Origin: Hormiphora californensis
Taxonomy: Eukaryota > Ctenophora > Tentaculata > Cydippida > Pleurobrachiidae
Reading direction: 5' to 3'
Assembly: GCA_020137815.1 (NCBI GenBank)
Contig: CM035360.1
Location: 2,198,077-2,262,076 of the forward strand
DNA length: 64,000 bases
Positions 36,201 through 46,100 of the stretch are shown one piece after another. The position numbers and the translations under genes were made by a program. How positions within the stretch are numbered: position 1 is the first letter of the stretch; every line of letters starts with the position of its first letter. Under the pieces are notes generated by a model. The model saw nothing but the letters and a program-made list of their open reading frames with translations. It had not been told where the DNA came from and searched no databases.

Positions 36201-39200
36201 CAACCTTTAATCGTGATTAAGCTAATTAAAAATGGTAATAGTGAGGAAGCCTTGCGAATGTGGTAACTGTCCAACAGATCTATATACGAATCTCTGCTGC
36301 CACCAATTTGATTTTGCCGCAGATGTCTCCTACGCCACAACTGTCCAGAAAATCATCAATGATCGGGAAGTCATGTCCCTAGTTTCAAGTCGTTATGACA
36401 AAGAATTTCGTCGCCCTGAGGAAATCAACACCACAAAATGGAATGCACTGATGAGGCACACGAGTTATGGATTATTTTTGGAAATCTTAGGCTGCGAAAC
36501 TGTCCCAGAACAAAATTACCTACGTCCTACATGCATTGTCAAATTTGTAAGAAACTTGTATCCAGACTGTATGGCGGCGCCCATACCCCAATTTGATTCT
36601 CAGATGGGGTCGGCGGCGCCAGACAGTATCCAGATCCCCACGGAAAATACACTGAATTTAAAGAGGCCAAAGATAATCTCACCAATGAGACCCTGTAGAT
36701 GAACTGCCGATTGTTAATCTTGCAAATAAAATGAAAGTATAATGTTTTTAACACTTTTTAAGAACATTTTATATGTTACCAAGTCCCAAGGGAATTAATT
36801 TTGAATCAATAAGTTGACCAATCGGCTGTTTTTGAGTCGCATAGTTTTTGATACAATGAAATAGTGTTTATTTAGGACTGTAGACGACTCGGAGACTCGA
36901 AAGTTTGAAACTTTTCAACACTACTTTAAACAAATTAATTTGAGCTGATGATGACGTTAAACGTCGAAACCGTCCCGTATTATCTTTCCTGAAATAAATC
37001 TCCGAGTCGTCTACAGTCCTAAATAAACACTATTTCATTGGAATTAATTTTATCAATTCTTTTAGATTCATATTTGTAATTGGTTAAAATTTTATTCAAT
37101 TGGTTAACATGATCGTGTTTATCTCCTGATATGATATGCAGTTGAATTTGACTTATATACAGTTCTCTTCAAGCATAATCATTATCCACCATCCACTATG
37201 TAAGTCGAATATGCCAAGCTGTGGAATACCCGGTTGCAACAGACGTTCAACCGATCCAGAAAAATCAACAAGTGTACTAAGGCGCCCCTATTTGAAGTTC
37301 TTGAGGATTCCTCGAGGTGCGGATCAGAAAACTTGGGAGGAAGCCATCTGTCACAAAGTCACCTTAGAGCATACACGTATCTGCTCCGATCACTTTAGGT
37401 AAGAACCTCTAATTTACTTTTACATATTTCTCAGGTTTCAGCGACATTTTTCTTGAATTTGTTGCCCAATATATGACGTGTACCGTCCTTTTTCCTTCCC
37501 CAGGGAATACAAAATCATATCATTTCAGGGAAAATCAATTTGATTCACTGTCGGTAAAAAAGCATTGGGATGCCTTCCAAAGAGCTGTAAAGGTTGGAAA
37601 TCTTGGACCAAATCCTCTTTCACGTCTAAGTTTAAAACCGGACCAGCTGCCCGACCCAAAGTTGATGCCAAAACTAGTACCGGAATGTAAGTCATAGCTT
37701 TCGGTTTGTGCAATGTGCAGTTTGTATTTTAAGATAAATTTTCATTCCACAAAACTTAACTTATGATTCCATCTTTAACAGTAAATGGACGATACACAGC
37801 GGACGGATACATTTGGCCTACAACTGAAACACTGGACTATATCGGTACGTTACAATAAAAAAACTGGAAATCACTTCAAATCGATGTATATTATACGTCA
37901 TTGTTTCCTCCGATTCATAACCATTTCATCCCTGCATTAGATAAACTTTCCGGGTTCCAACAAACCGTGCAAGACCAACAAACCGTGCAAGACCAACAAC
38001 CTGTGCAAAACCAACAACCCGTGCAAGACCAACAACAACCTGTGCAAGACCAACAAACTGTGCAAAACCAACAAGCCGTGCAAGACCAACAAACCGTGCA
38101 AGACCAACAACCTGTGCAAGACCAACAACAACCTGAGCCATCCAGATACCAAGCAAATGAGACCAATTCTCCTGTACAAGAAGGTACTTTGTTTGTTTTC
38201 GATAGTTTCTGAATCTCTCCCGTTCATCCTGATGGTGCTCCCCGTTCATCCACTAAGTTTTGTGAGAAAAGACGGTATTCCACTGTTACTTTAAAATTCA
38301 AATCATTTACCACATTCCCCATCAATATAAACCCTTTCATGTAGGGTCTACAAGTCTTCTGAGAGAGCTGATTGAATGTATTTCTGTCCTCGACTATGAG
38401 AACAGAGTGATAAAAGTGAGGAAGACGTATGGAGATAGACCCCTTGAAAGAACACCGTTAAGAAGACGGAGAGGTATTAAATAACTTTATGGAAATCAGT
38501 TCTAGACTATATAGTCAACCTAGATAGATATTTAATGTTACGAATTGTCCAATATTCTAGATAGATATTTAATGTTACGAATTGTCCAATATTCTATATT
38601 TTCCTCAGAGACGGATGGTGTTAAGAGAGATAGTAAACTTAAAGTTGCACGACTGGACACGAATGGTTTCGAAACCCCAGAGAGGTGCGTGGTGAAAGTT
38701 TCTCCAAATGCGCTGTCAGAACTCGCAGTGTTTCTCATTCTCGCGTTTCATCAACGGGACCGCTGACAAGTGCTGCCCAAATCGAAATTCTGGATGCGTC
38801 ATCCTAGTTATAGGGATCCCTAAATAAGTTCAGTATTTACACAGCGTTTACACAGTCTTTACACCCAGAGCGGCGCAGGCGCTCTGCGTGTAACGTCTGT
38901 GTAAACGCTGGGTAAATATTGAACTTTTTTAGGGATCCTTATTACACTTACAAAATTCTCATTCAATTTCACGTCTGTCCACTCTCACTTTAAATCAAAA
39001 CTTCCACACAGGGACTGGCTTGATTAGGCCCTACACAGTTCACGAGATAGCAATACGGGGGATTAACGAGATTGGGCCGGAATTAAAAACTCAATCAGAG
39101 AATCCTGTCCTCCACCCTAGCGAGATGAAGGGAGAGGTGATTGAAATGGAAAACGGAAAGTTCTCATTGTAAGTCCCCTTGTAAGTTGAAAATTCTTGAT

Positions 39201-39672
39201 ATATAACGTGCAGTGCATGTCAACCTTCAGAGAAACCATGTTACCAAGGAATCAACAATTTTGTAAAATCTTGTCAACTAAATATATTCCAAATTCCCTA
39301 TCAAGATTCGAGACGAAGGAGTTTAAAGTTGAAGCAGGTCCTCTAGTTCACAGGTTACCCTGTGTTGGTTTTGTCATCACTGAGGCTCCCACACCTGGCA
39401 GGTATAACTTCAACCATGATGTCTCCATCCATCTGTTTACAGAAAATAGAAATCGACTGATTATACTATAAAGCGGAATATCAAATGTTACGTTGACTGA
39501 TTTAAAATCATATTTTCTTTCAGTTTGGATGTTTCTAAACTAAAGTTGTTGGGAGTAAAACCGGGTCCGTTGTATGGAAGGATTAAAGCTGGGCACACAA
39601 TAACAACTGACGAGGGGCAAGAGATCACACCTACCATGGTTGTAGGACCTGAGAAACGGGGCAGAAAAATCG
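30244..39672 (+). CDS. ELAC1: Short-form tRNase Z (ELAC1), N-terminal two-thirds only
   Basis: Exons 30244-30334, 30429-30581, 30846-30935, 39012-39168, 39306-39401 and 39524-39672 join in frame. Exon 1 reads [19 protein letters not shown]; exon 2 holds the metallo-beta-lactamase zinc motif [13 protein letters not shown] (HxHxDH) after the FDCGEGTQ strand; exon 3 has IYGPVGL; exons 5-6 have [10 protein letters not shown] and [14 protein letters not shown], all hallmarks of ELAC1-type tRNase Z, which trims tRNA 3' trailers. Family members are about 360 residues; only about 245 are seen. The last exon has a good donor (ATCG/gtaagt), but the C-terminal third (GDT, HEATF, HSTP and HFSQRY-type motifs, with remaining zinc and catalytic residues) is not found downstream in this window. 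Reading through the donor gives a stop at 39737. Intron 3 is 8.1 kb and hosts two other genes and many elements. Confidence 0.85.
30966..31635. mobile_element. 670 bp foldback MITE flanked by TTAA
   Basis: Nearly perfect inverted arms of over 300 bp; tips AGTAAGAGTGGC and GCCACTCTTACT, with TTAA on both sides (30962-30965 and 31636-31639). The tips, arms and centre ('gagatatcgacaat' / 'attgtcaatatctcgc' type) are all mirrored. A partial copy ending at TTAA is at about 38220-38290. TTAA flanks suggest piggyBac-type mobilisation. Confidence 0.8.
31672..32357 (+). mobile_element. Helitron-like non-autonomous element, copy 1
   Basis: Begins TCTCTATTATAATTTGGAGA after an A and ends with the hairpin GCGCACCC-AAT-GGGTGCGC followed by TAG (so CTAG at 32354-32357), with no target duplication, as Helitrons do. 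Another hairpin (CCACCCGGC / GCCGGGTGG) lies about 45 bp before the end. No Rep/helicase ORF. Confidence 0.7.
32358..35128 (+). mobile_element. Helitron-like element, copy 2, head-to-tail with copy 1 and carrying an insertion
   Basis: Starts immediately after copy 1 with the same TCTCTATTATAATTTGGAGA and ends with the same double hairpin and CTAG (35125-35128) before T. Shared internal segments include 'tccttcattaagaatttca' and 'tagttgccatggcaacca'. Between two copies of CATGTTGCTAT (32599-32609 and 34677-34687) lies a 2.07 kb insert with the ~440 bp tandem array. Confidence 0.7.
33180..34676. repeat. Four tandem copies of a ~440 bp unit
   Basis: The motif tatgattcgtttcggttta recurs at 33231, 33677, 34121 and 34559 (spacing 446, 444 and 438 bp). 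Each unit contains a G-run, an (AG)n block and a duplicated 'gagattaaatgtgaactatg'. The spacing differences come from those simple tracts. Short ORFs recur in each copy and are not thought to be genes. Confidence 0.9.
35268..35545. repeat. Copy of a dispersed 'AGTGAGAGTGGAC' element
   Basis: Shares 'gacgcatccagaattccgat', 'cttgtcagcg' and the tip AGTGAGAGTGGAC with the inverted copy at about 38700-38989. It is preceded (35248-35272) by a stray end of the TTAA MITE (aaaagttttaggtatcttgt). Confidence 0.6.
35757..36206. mobile_element. 450 bp TTAA-flanked MITE, copy 1
   Basis: Perfect tip AGGTTGACAAGATACC in inverted orientation at both ends, arms of about 100 bp, TTAA at 35753-35756 and 36207-36210. 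A second 450 bp copy is at 41477-41926. TTAA duplication suggests the piggyBac superfamily. It sits just upstream of the P2X7_C-domain gene. Confidence 0.85.
36232..36702 (+). CDS. P2X7 intracellular (ballast/P2X7_C) domain protein, no receptor part
   Basis: A 156-residue ORF. The sequence CECGNC near residue 8 followed by LCCHQ near residue 26 is the zinc-binding Cys cluster of the P2X7 C-terminal intracellular domain; it continues with a helix-rich core, the [15 protein letters not shown] segment (equivalent to the RxxxYxxF region) and [14 protein letters not shown], which matches the PSCxxxxIRxxFP end of the domain. No ion-channel transmembrane region is present. Stand-alone P2X7_C proteins occur in invertebrates and are thought to be the source of the domain in vertebrate P2X7. 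The tail is short and basic. AATAAA lies at about 36725. Upstream exons may exist: an open stretch at 35640-35752 (frame [15 protein letters not shown]) precedes the MITE. The gene lies in ELAC1 intron 3. Confidence 0.75.
   Translation: MVIVRKPCECGNCPTDLYTNLCCHQFDFAADVSYATTVQKIINDREVMSLVSSRYDKEFRRPEEINTTKWNALMRHTSYGLFLEILGCETVPEQNYLRPTCIVKFVRNLYPDCMAAPIPQFDSQMGSAAPDSIQIPTENTLNLKRPKIISPMRPCR
36723..36730 (+). terminator. Polyadenylation signal AATAAA
   Basis: AATAAA about 20 bp after the stop codon of the P2X7_C gene; supports a separate transcript ending here rather than a fusion with the THAP gene downstream. Confidence 0.55.
36854..37040. mobile_element. 187 bp MITE with 42 bp terminal inverted repeats and a hammerhead-like core
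   Basis: Ends CAATGAAATAGTGTTTATTT are perfectly inverted over about 42 bp. In the middle is CTGATGA (36945-36951), a small hairpin (GACGTTAAACGTC) and GAAAC (36966-36970), the order of a hammerhead ribozyme core, but with one extra base and no convincing stems I and III. Confidence 0.7.
37209..38687 (+). CDS. THAP zinc-finger protein with Gln-rich repeats
   Basis: Exons 37209-37399, 37528-37686, 37782-37844, 37941-38185, 38345-38475 and about 38608-38687 join in frame. The N-terminus MPSCGIPGC...LRIPR...WEEAI...[15 protein letters not shown] is a THAP domain: C-x4-C, then Cys-x2-His in CSDHF; THAP proteins bind DNA and are often derived from P-element transposase. Exon 4 encodes about ten copies of a QQ(T/P)VQDQ heptad, a Gln-rich, perhaps disordered or coiled-coil segment. 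Exon 5 is basic near its end (RRRRG). The choice of acceptor at 37527 over the earlier one (37502) keeps the frame open and gives the usual CSDHF continuation. The 3' end is unclear; after 38687 the frame runs into an element and stops at 38766. Same strand as, and inside, ELAC1 intron 3. Confidence 0.7.
38700..38989. repeat. Nested elements before ELAC1 exon 4
   Basis: An inverted copy of the 35268-35545 element, ending at TTAA (38990-38993), with a second MITE inside it at about 38811-38942 whose ends are tagggatccctaaa / tttagggatcct and whose interior is a hairpin (cagcgtttacaca). A relative of the inner one is seen near 12880-12950. Confidence 0.6.
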
Positions 39673-39749
39673 GTAAGTACAGGGGGTTAGGGTCTGACTA
39701 TGGTCTGAAACCCCCTAGGGGCACAGAGCTTTTCTGAATCACCTATTCG

Positions 39750-40180
39750 AGACAAATCCAACGCAACCGGAATTAGCTTTCTATCTTATCGGGAAGTTTG
39801 GGCTTGAGCCCCTTCATTTTTGGTCATTTTTCGGTGCACGAGCCAATCAGAGGCCTGGATTTCGAAATAAATGGGGGGGGGTCAATATTAACAGTCTGAT
39901 AATCCCCGAGCTGAGCTTAGCCCCTACTAAACATGTAAACATAACTTATAACCCATTACCAACAACAGTAGTACATACCTGAAAACAATAAACAACTTGC
40001 ACTTAGTTTGTCAAAATCGTTTGTGTTGTCAACTGCCAAATAAAAGTGCCCAATACTTTTATTTGACATTTCATGGTCTGTCCGTGCCCCGCAGTCCCCT
40101 TCCAAACCCCTACACCACGCAACCTCCCCTTACACCACGTCGTAGGAAGGCGTTAGACTCCCTTCCCTAACTATTCACTT
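39750..40180. other. Region after ELAC1 exon 6
   Basis: Holds a dispersed repeat (about 39757-39880, 'ctatcttatcgggaagtttg') that recurs inverted at 49240-49372. The missing ELAC1 exons are not here. On the minus strand a possible last exon of the sushi-domain gene could lie at about 39985-40035, ending in TAA after a Cys-rich stretch; weak. Confidence 0.45.
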
Positions 40181-40182
40181 AC

Positions 40183-43100
40183 TAATTTTATCACACTGTG
40201 GTACAAGACTCGACCACGATCCATCCTCCTGACAAGTCAGTGTTGCAACTCCAATAAGAATGTGTTGCTTAGCACATTCGATAGTGGTAGTGGTCCCTGT
40301 TGGTTGCGTAGTCCAGCTTCCTTGAGTTGATCCCTCAACAGTAAAGGCGGGACATTCTGAACAGAATAAGCAAGGCGTGAGGTTTATTTTGCACGGGACA
40401 AAACATGCTCGGGTACACAGTTTGGTTCAATATTTTTGAACCAACACCTGTTCCCAAGCTCTGATGACAGTTGATCATGTGCACAGCTAGTTGTCATTAG
40501 AGATTTAATTGGAAACCTGTGCAAGGACATGTAGTTGGTTTCATGTGCTTAGCCCCTACTAATAACTCAGACAGTATTCGGCATTCATCGGGTAGGGGGA
40601 ATGATAAATCATGTCTAACCTTTAGGACAGTCTTCTTTCCGGGTAATTTGCCAAAAGTGTTTATCATTTTTGTCAGCTTCCCAATAAATCTTGTCCTCAT
40701 CCTCTCTAACCCAAAACTTGTAAATAAATTGTTGATTTGCATCGTCCGGGAAGTTGATATAACCAGTTCTGAAAAGAAAATTTGGTATCTTTCATCTGCC
40801 AGGCATTACTTTAACCATGAGTGTGGAAAACACATTTTAAAATTTAGAATTTACGACTAAAAAGCGCAAACTTACGGCGGGTAGACAGTTCGGTCGATCA
40901 CCCCAAAGGCATCGGGTCGTTCATTGTCCCAGTACACAGCCGCCTTCTCAGATCCCATGGAAAATATGGTGTCACCATAAAATAGTATGAAGCATCTCGC
41001 AACAACCTCTTTGCAACCGCCATCCTGAGCACAGACACACGCAAAAGATCCCGAGGACTCACAGGTACAGGTTTTTCCAGCGTCATCGACATAGCTGTCG
41101 CCTTCACTGTACTCCTTCCCTGACTCATCGCTGCATTTTGCTTCAGGGATTACTGAAAATGCAGGGGAGGTGGAATGATTTTTCTCCAGGGGGGGGGGGG
41201 GGGGGGGGCTGACCGAAATTTTTGGTGATGACCTTTTTTCGCAAGCAAAATTTGCTCGATTTTCCCAACGCAACTTCCATACTTCAGGTGGAGCGATAGC
41301 GGAGTTTTAGGCGAAAAAGTCAGTGTTTTGAGCTTTTTTTTTGGCCAAAATCTCAGCCCTCTCTAACCTCGCCCCCTGTACGAATATCAGGGGGGGGGGG
41401 GAGTGGCTGCACCCCCTCCGGCCCCCGGTTCCGCCACTACTGTGAAAATGTGATGATGTTTTTATACCACCCTTAAAGGTTGACAAGATACCTAAAACTT
41501 TTCGTATATCGTCTTATTTTGATTTATCATTAATTTTCAGCATTTTTTTAGAATTTTTTGTCGGCTAGAAAAAAATTCGAAATAGGGGGTCTACCGATAT
41601 TGTCAGCACTGGTTTTACTGGGCACACTCACTGCGTCTCGCAAATTGAAATTCACGTTTCCGGTTCCTCAAAAGATCGCTACTTGATCTTGGTTGCGTTG
41701 GATTGGTCTCAATAAGACCTTTCCAACGCTACCAAAACGGTTTCTGTATCTCATCAGGAACCGGAGATATTACGATATCAATTTTTAAATTGCGCCTCTC
41801 GTTTATCAGTAGACCCCCTATTTTGCACATATTTCTAGCCGACAAAAAATTCTGAAAAAATGCTGAAAATTAATGATAAATCAAAATAAGACGATATACG
41901 AAAAGTTTTAGGTATCTTGTCAACCTTTAACGGCAGCATTCACCATGGCATAGAAAAATTGGCAGGTGAGTAGAACTTCGCTCCTAATAAAAGGCTGCAA
42001 TAAAAGGCTGCAATAAAAGGCTGCAGAAAAAGGCTGCAATAAAAGGCTGCAATAAAAGGCTGCAATAACAGGGTGTGAACTGCATGTCGTGTTTGCTAGT
42101 CGCGAGCGCGCTTGCGAGACAAGTAAACACGTCAAGGTTCATTAACAAGCATGCTGCTCAGTCATTTTAGATTTAATACACAATGTAAGGATACCATGTA
42201 ATAGGTGAGACTCTTGCCGTCACCCTCGTTCAAGTCCCGTGAAAAACGGAGCAGTACACGCAAACTGATGCCCATTTTCCTCGCGTGACCCCGATTCAGC
42301 AGTTTGAGACACCAACTCTTTAGGGGGCCATATCTCAGGAACCAGACAAGATAGGAAAAATCGCCGTCTAACGAGGCGTACAGTTTTTAATCTAGTTTAC
42401 CACTGTACCGGCCGTTTCACTCTCCGACCTAAAACAAAAATCGCAACCCCACAAAACTTCAAAATAATGAAATTCGCATCTCGCATGTCGTGTTGCATGT
42501 CGTGTCATGTTATTGACGCGCTCGCGTTCAACTCTCACACAGCAGCTGCAGAACATGGCGGGAAACATCGAGGAGTAGAGAGAGGGTCGGTACCGAATCA
42601 AATATTTCTTGATCTTGATCTACTCCATCTCTCAGCTATCCTACCCCTCATCAACTCGATCTCTCAGCTACCCTACCCCTCATCTACTCCATCTTTCAGC
42701 TACCCTACCCCTCATCTACTCCATCTTTCAGCTACCCTACCCCTTATCTAGTCCATCTCTCAGCTACCCTACTCCTCATCTACTCCATCTCTCAGCTTCC
42801 CTATTAGGGAAGCATAGAGATGGAAACGATTAGGGGTAGGGAATCCCTATCCATAATCGTTTCCATCTCTATGCTTCCCTAGCCCTCATCAACTCCATCT
42901 TTCAGCTACCCTACCCCTAATCTAGTCCATCTCTCCGCTACCCTACTCCTCATCTACTCCATCTCTCAGCTACCCTACCTCCCATTTACTCCATCTCTCA
43001 GCTACCCTACCTCCCATTTACTCCATCTCTCAGCTTCCCTACCTCCCATTTACTCCATCTCTCAGCTTACCTACCTCCCATTTACTCCATATCTCAGCTT

Positions 43101-46100
43101 CCCTAACTGCCATTTACTCCATCTTTCAGATACCCTACCTCCCATTTACTCCATCTCTCAGCTTACCTACCTCCCAATTACTCCATCTCTCAGCTTCCCT
43201 ACCTCCCATTTACTCCATCTCTCAGCTTCCCTACCTCCCATTTACTCCATCTCTCAGCTACCCAACCTCCCATTCACTCCATCTATCAGCTACCCTACCT
43301 CCCATTTACTCCATCTCTCAGCTTCCCTACCTCCCATTTACTCCATCTCTTAGCTTACCTACCTCCCATTTACTCCATATCTCAGCTTCCCTACCTCCCA
43401 TTTACTCCATCTCTCAGATACCCTACCTCCCATTTACTCCATCTCTCAGCTTACCTACCTTCCATTTACTCCATCTCTCAGCTTCCCTACCTCCCATTTA
43501 CTCTATCCCTCAGCTACCCTACCTCCCATTTGATCCATCTCTCAGCTTCCCTACCTCCCATTTACTCCATTTCTCAGCTTCCCTACCTCTCATTTACTTA
43601 CTCCATCTCTCAGCTACCCTACCTCTCATTTAGTACTCCATCTCTCAGCTACCCTACCTCCCATTTACTCCATCTCTCAGCTTCCCTACCTCCCATTTAC
43701 TCCATCTCTCAGCTTCCCTACCTCCCATTTACTCCATCTCTCAGCTACCTTACCTTCCATTTACTCCATCTCTCAGCTTCCCTTCCTCCCATTTACTCCA
43801 TCTCTCAGCTACCCTACCTCCCATTTACTCCATCTCTCAGCTTCCCTACCTCCCATTTACTCCATCTCTCAGCTTCCCTACCTCCCATTTACTCCATCTC
43901 TCAGGGGTAGGAATAGTTAGGATAAATGAGAGATGGAGTAAATGGGAGGTAGGGAAGCTGAGAGATGGAGTAAATGGGAGGTAGGGAAGCTGAGAGATGG
44001 AGTAAATGGGAGGTAGGGAAGGTAAGCGATGGAGTAAATGGGAGGAAGGGAAGCTGAAAGATGGAGTAAATGGGAGGTAGGGAAGCTGAGAGATGGAGTA
44101 AATGGGAGGTAGGGTAGCTGAGAGATGGAGTAAATGGGAGGTAGGGAAGTTGAGAGATGGAGTAAATGGGAGGTAGGGAAGCTGAGGGATGGAGTAAATG
44201 GGAGGTAGGGAAGCTGAGAGATGGAGTAAATGGGAGGTAGGGAAGCTGAGAGATGGAGTAAATGGGTGGTAGGGTAGCTGAGAGATGGAGTGAATGGGAG
44301 GTAGGGTAGCTGAGAGATGGAGTAAATGGGAGGCAGGGATGGAGTAAATGGGAGGTAGGGAAGCTGAGAGATGGAGTAAATGGGAGGTAGGGTAGCTGAG
44401 AGATGGAGTAAATGGGAGGAAGGGAAGCTGAGAGATGGAGTAAATGGAAGGTAAGGTAGCTGTGAGATGGAGTAAATGGGAGGTAGGGAAGCTGAGAGAT
44501 GGAGTAAATGGGAGGTAGGGAAGCTGAGAGATGGAGTAAATGGGAGGTAGGGTAGCTGAGAGATGGAGTACTAAATGAGAGGTAGGGAAGCTGAGAGATG
44601 GAGTAAATGGGAGGTAGGGAAGCTGAGAGATGGAGTGAATGGGAGGTTGGGTAGCTGAGAGATGGAGTAAATGGGAGGTAGGGAAGCTGAGAGATGGAGT
44701 AAATGAGAGGTAGGGAAGCTGAGAGATGGAGTAAATGGGAGGTAGGTAAGCTGAGAGATGGAGTAAATGGGAGGTAGGGAAGCTGAGAGATGGAGTAAAT
44801 GGGAGGTAGGGAAGCTGAGAGATGGAGTAAATGGGAGGTAGGGTAGCTGAGAGATGGAGTAGATGAGGAGTAGGGTAGCGGAGAGATGGACTAGATTAGG
44901 GGTAGGGTAGCTGAAAGATGGAGTTGATGAGGGCTAGGGAAGCATAGAGATGGAAACGATTATGGATAGGGATTCCCTACCCCTAATCGTTTCCATCTCT
45001 ATGCTTCCCTAATAGGGAAGCTGAGAGATGGAGTAGATGAGGAGTAGGGTAGCTGAGAGATGGACTAGATAAGGGGTAGGGTAGCTGAAAGATGGAGTAG
45101 ATGAGGGGTAGGGTAGCTGAAAGATGGAGTAGATGAGGGGTAGGGTAGCTGAGAGATCGAGTTGATGAGGGGTAGGATAGCTGAGAGATGGAGTAGATCA
45201 AGATCAAGAAATACTTGATTCGGCACCGACCCTCTCTCTACTCCTCGATGTTTCCCGCCATGTTCTGCAGCTGCTGTGTGAGAGTTAAACGCGAGCGCGT
45301 CAATAACATGACACGACATGCAACACGACATGCGAGATGCGAATTTCATTATTTTGAAGTTTTGTGGGGTTGCGATTTTTGTTTTAGGTCGGAGAGTGAA
45401 ACGGCCGGTACAGTGGTAAACTAGATTAAAAACTGTACGCCTCATTAGACGGCGATTTTTCCTATCTTGTCTGGTTCCTGAGATATGGCCCCCTAAAGAG
45501 TTGGTGTCTCAAACTGCTGAATCGGGGTCACGCGAGGAAAATGGGCATCAGTTTGCGTGTACTGCTCCGTTTTTCACGGGACTTGAACGAGGGTGACGGC
45601 AAGAGTCTCACCTATTACATGGTATCCTTACATTGTGTATTAAATCTAAAATGACTGAGCAGCATGCTTGTTAATGAACCTTGACGTGTTTACTTGTCTC
45701 GCAAGCGCGCTCGCGACTAGCAAACACGACATGCAGTTCACACCCTGAATAAAAGGCTGCAAGGGATCACGTATCCAACCAGACTAAAGCGGGGGATAGA
45801 CCGAATCGTCCTCCCCAGTGCAAAGATTGTGCTAATTTGCGAACATAATTCGTGGCAAAAAGTATCGAATTTTGAGCTAAAAAAGGCAAAAATTTGCTGC
45901 ACAGCAAAATTGGGACATTTTTGAGTCAAATAGATGCTTCCATCGTGATCAGCGTCGAAAAGTAGGTCGGGGTACAAAATTTCATGTTTCTACCTCATCC
46001 CATTCGCCAATGCGAATCTTGCTAATTTGGTGGCACATTCGAGGGCACATTAGCATGTTGCTATAGCAACTATGCCCTTTTTATGCCCTTAGGCCCTTGA

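Noticed and set aside
37915-38249. Antisense ORFs over the Gln repeat (Cys/Trp- or Leu-rich)
   Set aside because: Shadows of the THAP gene's CAA-rich exon; no start context or splice support.
42467-45445. SYPTSHLLHLSASLP-type ORFs
   Set aside because: Frames across the 32 bp satellite; the same frame appears mirrored on both arms of the palindrome.
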